Positions 5,567 to 6,557 of a stretch of DNA of 6,557 nt are shown piece after piece. How positions within the stretch are numbered: the first letter of the stretch is position 1; each line of letters begins with the position of its first letter. The notes beneath the pieces are model-generated. The model did no database searches. It was not told the DNA's origin and was given only the letters and a program-made list of their open reading frames with translations. The position numbers were made by a program, and so were the translations under genes. This DNA is from Hyphomicrobiales bacterium. GTDB taxonomy: Bacteria; Pseudomonadota; Alphaproteobacteria; Rhizobiales; Beijerinckiaceae. The stretch spans positions 1 through 6,557 of the forward strand of contig JAQGKN010000325.1 of NCBI GenBank assembly GCA_028290085.1, in the 5' to 3' direction.

Positions 5567-6557
5567 GCAAACAACCCATGCACATACCAGCGCGGACGCG
5601 GCGTCTCGCTTCCGTAGAGTCCCTCGCGAAACAGCCAGAAGCGATGGCCCTGCACGTCCTCGACGCGAAAATAATCCCGGGTTAACGCGGAAGCCTCCTG
5701 CCGCCACCATTCGGGCGCGATGCGCTCGGGCCCCTCAATGGCCGCGACTTCATGTGTCAATCGCCGCCAGCGAAAGCGAAGAGGCGGACCATCGGGCACG
5801 GAGGCGATGGCTTCCACGGGTTCGGGCCGCTCGAACAGGCGGATGGGGCGGTCGGGCGTCTCGCTGGCCGCTGACTCGAAGCTCGCTTTGGGCGCAGCGC
5901 GCGTGCGCAATTCGGCGGCCGGCACGGCCAGCGCGGCATGTTCGGGCAGATGCGTATCCTGCTCGATCAGCCGCAACACCCGCCGCGTGCCGAGCCGTGC
6001 GCCCAGACGGTCGATGAGATCGGCCAGGTATTCTGCGCGCTCGCCATCGGAAAAGTCGAAATCGTTCTGTGCGGTAGAGGTGGCACGCCGCTGAGCCAGC
6101 ACAGCCTGCGTGGGGTCGAGCAGCTCGACCTCGGTCGCGGCCAGCCGGATCAGGTCGAAGCCATAGCCGATGTCGAGCGGGTCCTCGTCGCGCGTCTTGC
6201 CCGCGGCCTCCAGCCTTTCACGAAAGAGACGCGCGAGCGCCTTGGGGTCGCGCGTCGGGCGGCTGGTGCCCGCATGAATGTGGCGCACCACGCCATCGAC
6301 GCGAAACAGAGTGGCGCAGAGCCGCCGCGCGCCCTCGCCATGGCGCTCCAGCATCAGGCACAGCTCCTGCGCCAGCGCGCCGATGGTCAGCTCGATCTGT
6401 TCGCGCGTGCCCACCCCTTCGGCGAAACGCCGCTCGATCATATAGGCGGGCGCTTCGAAACGCGGCGAGATCGCGCTGCGCGACAGGCCCAGCATGGCAT
6501 CGAGCGTCGTGAACACTTTCGGCCCGAACCGCGCTGCGATGGGCGCGCGCGGCCGCA
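5563..6557 (-). CDS. imuB: ImuB, catalytically inactive Y-family polymerase homologue, N-terminus cut by window edge
   Basis: About 331 C-terminal codons are present. The N-terminal palm, where the missing catalytic acids would be judged, lies beyond the right edge. The visible part starts in the thumb region with APIAARFGPK, just upstream of TTLDAMLGLS. It continues through ISPRFEAPAYMIERRFAE and the little-finger-like domain (FRVDGVVRHIHAGTSRPTRDP onward), then the post-polymerase segment ADLIDRLGARLGTRRVLRL. It ends with the ImuB-specific C-terminal region: PDGPPLRFRWRR, ERIAPEWWR, TRDYFRVEDVQGHRFWLFREGLYG and RWYVHGLFA. In the known system ImuB is the hub that binds ImuA, DnaE2 and the beta clamp. 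QNDFDF (6052-6069), just before ADLIDRLGARLG, is a plausible clamp-binding peptide. The frame stays open to the right edge. The GTG at 6514-6516 lies mid-domain and is not the true start. The stop overlaps the dnaE2 start by four bases, so the two are cotranscribed. imuA is expected upstream. Confidence 0.95.
   Translation of the reverse strand, partial: RPRAPIAARFGPKVFTTLDAMLGLSRSAISPRFEAPAYMIERRFAEGVGTREQIELTIGALAQELCLMLERHGEGARRLCATLFRVDGVVRHIHAGTSRPTRDPKALARLFRERLEAAGKTRDEDPLDIGYGFDLIRLAATEVELLDPTQAVLAQRRATSTAQNDFDFSDGERAEYLADLIDRLGARLGTRRVLRLIEQDTHLPEHAALAVPAAELRTRAAPKASFESAASETPDRPIRLFERPEPVEAIASVPDGPPLRFRWRRLTHEVAAIEGPERIAPEWWRQEASALTRDYFRVEDVQGHRFWLFREGLYGSETPRPRWYVHGLFA

Noticed and set aside
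3194..5617. Two long plus-strand open frames (378 and 416 codons) opposite dnaE2
   Set aside because: They are antisense to a well-supported polymerase gene, show no recognisable domain, and their composition is what GC-rich third positions produce on the opposite strand.
1..6557. Possible undescribed defence, mobile or RNA system
   Set aside because: All coding space is taken by five genes of recognised families in conserved-looking order, and the two gaps are under 100 bp. No repeats, integrase, toxin or structured RNA was found.

Overview
The window looks like ordinary chromosome from a high-GC alphaproteobacterium, most likely of the Rhizobiales. The basis is GC-rich third codon positions, an imuB-dnaE2 pair of alphaproteobacterial type, and a DUF1499 membrane protein and an MBL-fold hydrolase of kinds common in that order. 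Both ends cut through genes. No phage, transposon, CRISPR, tRNA or rRNA sequence was seen.

Layout, left to right. At 1-309 (minus) is the N-terminal part of a MarR-family regulator that runs off the left edge. A 98-bp divergent intergenic region (310-407) separates it from a plus-strand DUF1499 membrane protein (408-1184). This gene meets an MBL-fold metallo-hydrolase on the minus strand (1185-2093) tail to tail, with the two stop codons touching. An 86-bp gap (2094-2179) holds a perfect 12-bp palindrome and a possible promoter for the hydrolase. Then come dnaE2/imuC (2180-5566, minus) and, overlapping it by four bases, the C-terminal two thirds of imuB (5563-6557, minus, cut by the right edge).

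imuB and dnaE2 form the known SOS mutasome (ImuA/ImuB/DnaE2). In that system ImuB, a Y-family polymerase relative that has lost catalysis, connects the error-prone C-family polymerase DnaE2 to the sliding clamp for lesion bypass and damage-induced mutagenesis. imuA and the SOS promoter should lie just beyond the right edge. The hydrolase lies downstream on the same strand and may be reached by read-through, but it may also have its own promoter, possibly giving a leaderless transcript. The MarR regulator probably controls itself and perhaps the divergent DUF1499 gene; an imperfect palindrome between them is a candidate operator.

I found no convincing undescribed system. The points most worth checking are regulatory (two palindromes in the two gaps) and the candidate clamp-binding peptides in ImuB and DnaE2. 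The very long open frames on the opposite strand of dnaE2, and in another frame of the same strand, look like GC-driven shadows.
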